Shown one piece after another: positions 39,439 to 40,820 of a stretch of DNA of 40,820 nucleotides. The stretch's first letter is position 1, and each line of letters begins with the position of its first letter. Position numbers and translations under genes: made by a program. The notes below the pieces were generated by a model. That model worked only from the letters and a program-made list of their open reading frames with translations. It was not told the DNA's origin and did no database searches. Source of the stretch: Thiogranum sp. (GTDB taxonomy: Bacteria > Pseudomonadota > Gammaproteobacteria > DSM-19610); contig JASBST010000107.1 in NCBI GenBank assembly GCA_030148775.1, forward strand, positions 1 through 40,820, in the 5' to 3' direction.

Positions 39439-40820
39439 ATGGATAGCTGGAGCTGGTGGTTGGGCAAACTCGATTGGCAGGCGCTGCCCTTCGTGCGTGC
39501 CTGGCTGCACCCCAGCCTCAGCGAACTGATCGGCGCCGGTGCCGGCGCCCTGGTGGTCCTGGGTGCGCTTACGGTCGTCATGCTGCTGACGCGGCGCAAG
39601 GCGTGGCGGACCTTGTGGAGCGATTGGCTGACCAGTCTGGACCACAAGAAAATCGGCATCATGTATATCGTAGTGGCCCTGGTCATGCTGACGCGGGCGC
39701 TGATCGAGGCGGTTTTGATGCGCATGCAACAGGCCGCCGCGGTGGGGGATCCGGGCTTCCTCTCGCCCGAGCATTTCTCGCAACTGTTCAGCACTCACGG
39801 CACGGTCATGATTTTCTTCATGGCGATGCCGTTTCTGACCGGCGTCATCAACTATGTCATGCCGCTGCAAATCGGTGCCCGCGACGTCAGTTTCCCCTTG
39901 CTGAACTCCATCAGTCTGATGTTGACGGCCGCCGGCGCGGCCCTGGTGATGACTTCGCTGGTGATCGGAAAATTCTCCACCGGCGGTTGGAGCGCCTATC
40001 CGCCCTATACCGGCATCGAGTTCAGCCCCGGGGTCGGTCCGGACTACTGGATCTGGGCGGTCACCCTGAGTTCGGTCGCCTCGACGCTGTCCGGTCTGAA
40101 TTTCGCTGTGACCATCTACAAGGAGCGTGCGCCCTGCATGACCTTGTTCCGCATGCCACTGTTCTGCTGGACCACACTGTGCACGTCCATTCTAATGATC
40201 TTTGCAATGGCGCCGCTGACTGTCGCCACGGTGATGTTGGCGCTTGACCGCTATGCCGGCTTTCATTTTTTCACCGCCGATGCGGGCGGCAACATGATGA
40301 ACTACGCCAATCTTTTCTGGCTTTTCGGGCATCCCGAGGTCTATATCCTGATTCTGCCGGCCTTTGGCGTTTACTCATCAGTGATCGCCACCTATTCCGG
40401 CAAGACGATCTACGGTTACAAGTCGCTGGTGTATGCCACCATGGCGATCGCGGTACTGTCGTTCACCGTCTGGCTGCACCATTTCTTCACCATTGGGCAA
40501 TCGCCCAATGTCAACGCGGTGTTTGGCATCGCCACCATGCTGATCGGCGTGCCCACCGGGGTGAAAGTGTACGACTGGCTGTTGACCATGCTGCGCGGCC
40601 GACTCCGTTTTACCGCGCCGATGCTGTTTTCCATCATGTTTCTCGTGACCTTTGTGATCGGCGGTATTACCGGAGTGATACTTGCCAATCCGCCGGTGGA
40701 TTTCGTGGTTCATAATTCGCTGTTTCTGGTGGCGCACTTCCACAACATGCTGATCCCCGGCCTGCTGTTCGGCATGATCGCCGCGACACAACACTGGTTC
40801 CCGAAAGCGTTCGGTTTTCG
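39439..40820 (+). CDS. cyoB: Quinol oxidase subunit I (cytochrome bo3 type), partial
   Basis: The frame starts at the ATG at 39439, 2 bases after cyoA, with AAGGAGGA before it, and runs off the window end after 460 codons. It is the proton-pumping catalytic subunit: STHGTVMIFFMAMPF (low-spin haem His), GHPEVYILILPAFG (CuB and the His-Tyr pair), VWLHHFFTIG (CuB), IGVPTGVKVYDWL (K-channel Lys) and VAHFHNMLIPG (haem ligands). Multiple membrane helices are evident. The 3' end lies outside. It reduces O2 to water with quinol in the inner membrane. Confidence 0.93.
   Translation, partial: MDSWSWWLGKLDWQALPFVRAWLHPSLSELIGAGAGALVVLGALTVVMLLTRRKAWRTLWSDWLTSLDHKKIGIMYIVVALVMLTRALIEAVLMRMQQAAAVGDPGFLSPEHFSQLFSTHGTVMIFFMAMPFLTGVINYVMPLQIGARDVSFPLLNSISLMLTAAGAALVMTSLVIGKFSTGGWSAYPPYTGIEFSPGVGPDYWIWAVTLSSVASTLSGLNFAVTIYKERAPCMTLFRMPLFCWTTLCTSILMIFAMAPLTVATVMLALDRYAGFHFFTADAGGNMMNYANLFWLFGHPEVYILILPAFGVYSSVIATYSGKTIYGYKSLVYATMAIAVLSFTVWLHHFFTIGQSPNVNAVFGIATMLIGVPTGVKVYDWLLTMLRGRLRFTAPMLFSIMFLVTFVIGGITGVILANPPVDFVVHNSLFLVAHFHNMLIPGLLFGMIAATQHWFPKAFGF

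Noticed and set aside
1-40820. CRISPR arrays, tRNA or rRNA genes
   Set aside because: No regularly spaced repeats and no tRNA-like or rRNA-like segments were recognised by eye; a covariance-model scan would be needed to exclude small RNAs.

Overview
The window looks like chromosomal DNA of a chemolithotrophic, sulfur-oxidising gammaproteobacterium that can use thiocyanate. This is inferred from gene content: a cobalt thiocyanate hydrolase, sulfur-carrier proteins, a sulfide:quinone reductase-like flavoprotein, a copper nitrite reductase and a quinol oxidase. No rRNA, tRNA or CRISPR array was recognised.

Layout. 1-900: debris, with the right end of an IS3-type element and a decayed AbiEii-type toxin gene. 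934-2925: SDR oxidoreductase, DUF1348 protein and a TetR regulator, with two near-perfect operators between the last two. 3409-8290: a secreted beta-helix protein closed by a strong terminator, a sulfotransferase and a large PKD/beta-propeller lipoprotein; this stretch is less G/C-rich and accessory in character. 8749-16134: exported proteins: a SoxB-like 5'-nucleotidase with an in-frame amber codon near its end, a DUF3015/DUF4105 pair and an esterase-like phytase-type protein. 16226-17432: a YmdB-like phosphodiesterase and an unknown small protein, on the minus strand.

17513-27775 is the most interesting part. A CynR-like LysR regulator is divergent from a colinear run: thiocyanate hydrolase scnB-scnA-scnC, its P15K-type activator, a NitT/TauT-type ABC importer (ATPase gene cut by an in-frame TAA), cobalt transporter genes cbtB-cbtA plus a second CbtA-like gene, and a sulfur module (DsrE-like, TusA-like, SQR-like flavoprotein, DUF1641). 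Read together, the locus could encode uptake of thiocyanate, cobalt supply and insertion, hydrolysis of SCN- to carbonyl sulfide and ammonia, and handling of the released sulfur. No COS hydrolase is visible here. Two outer-membrane porin genes converge on its end.

30528-32235: a decayed partial copy of a cyclopropane-fatty-acid synthase gene beside the intact gene. 32460-36175: a nitrite/NO cluster (class II nirK, di-haem and mono-haem cytochromes c, two-domain multicopper oxidase, NsrR-type regulator), equivalent in content to the nirK-ncgABC cluster of Nitrosomonas but with nirK first. Two NsrR-like sites lie upstream of nirK. 36719-40820: a membrane-anchored FMN glutamate-synthase-like protein and cyoA-cyoB of a quinol oxidase, running off the window end.

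Two otherwise well-preserved genes carry single in-frame stops (11014 and 21365), which should be checked as sequencing errors, recent mutations or real truncations.
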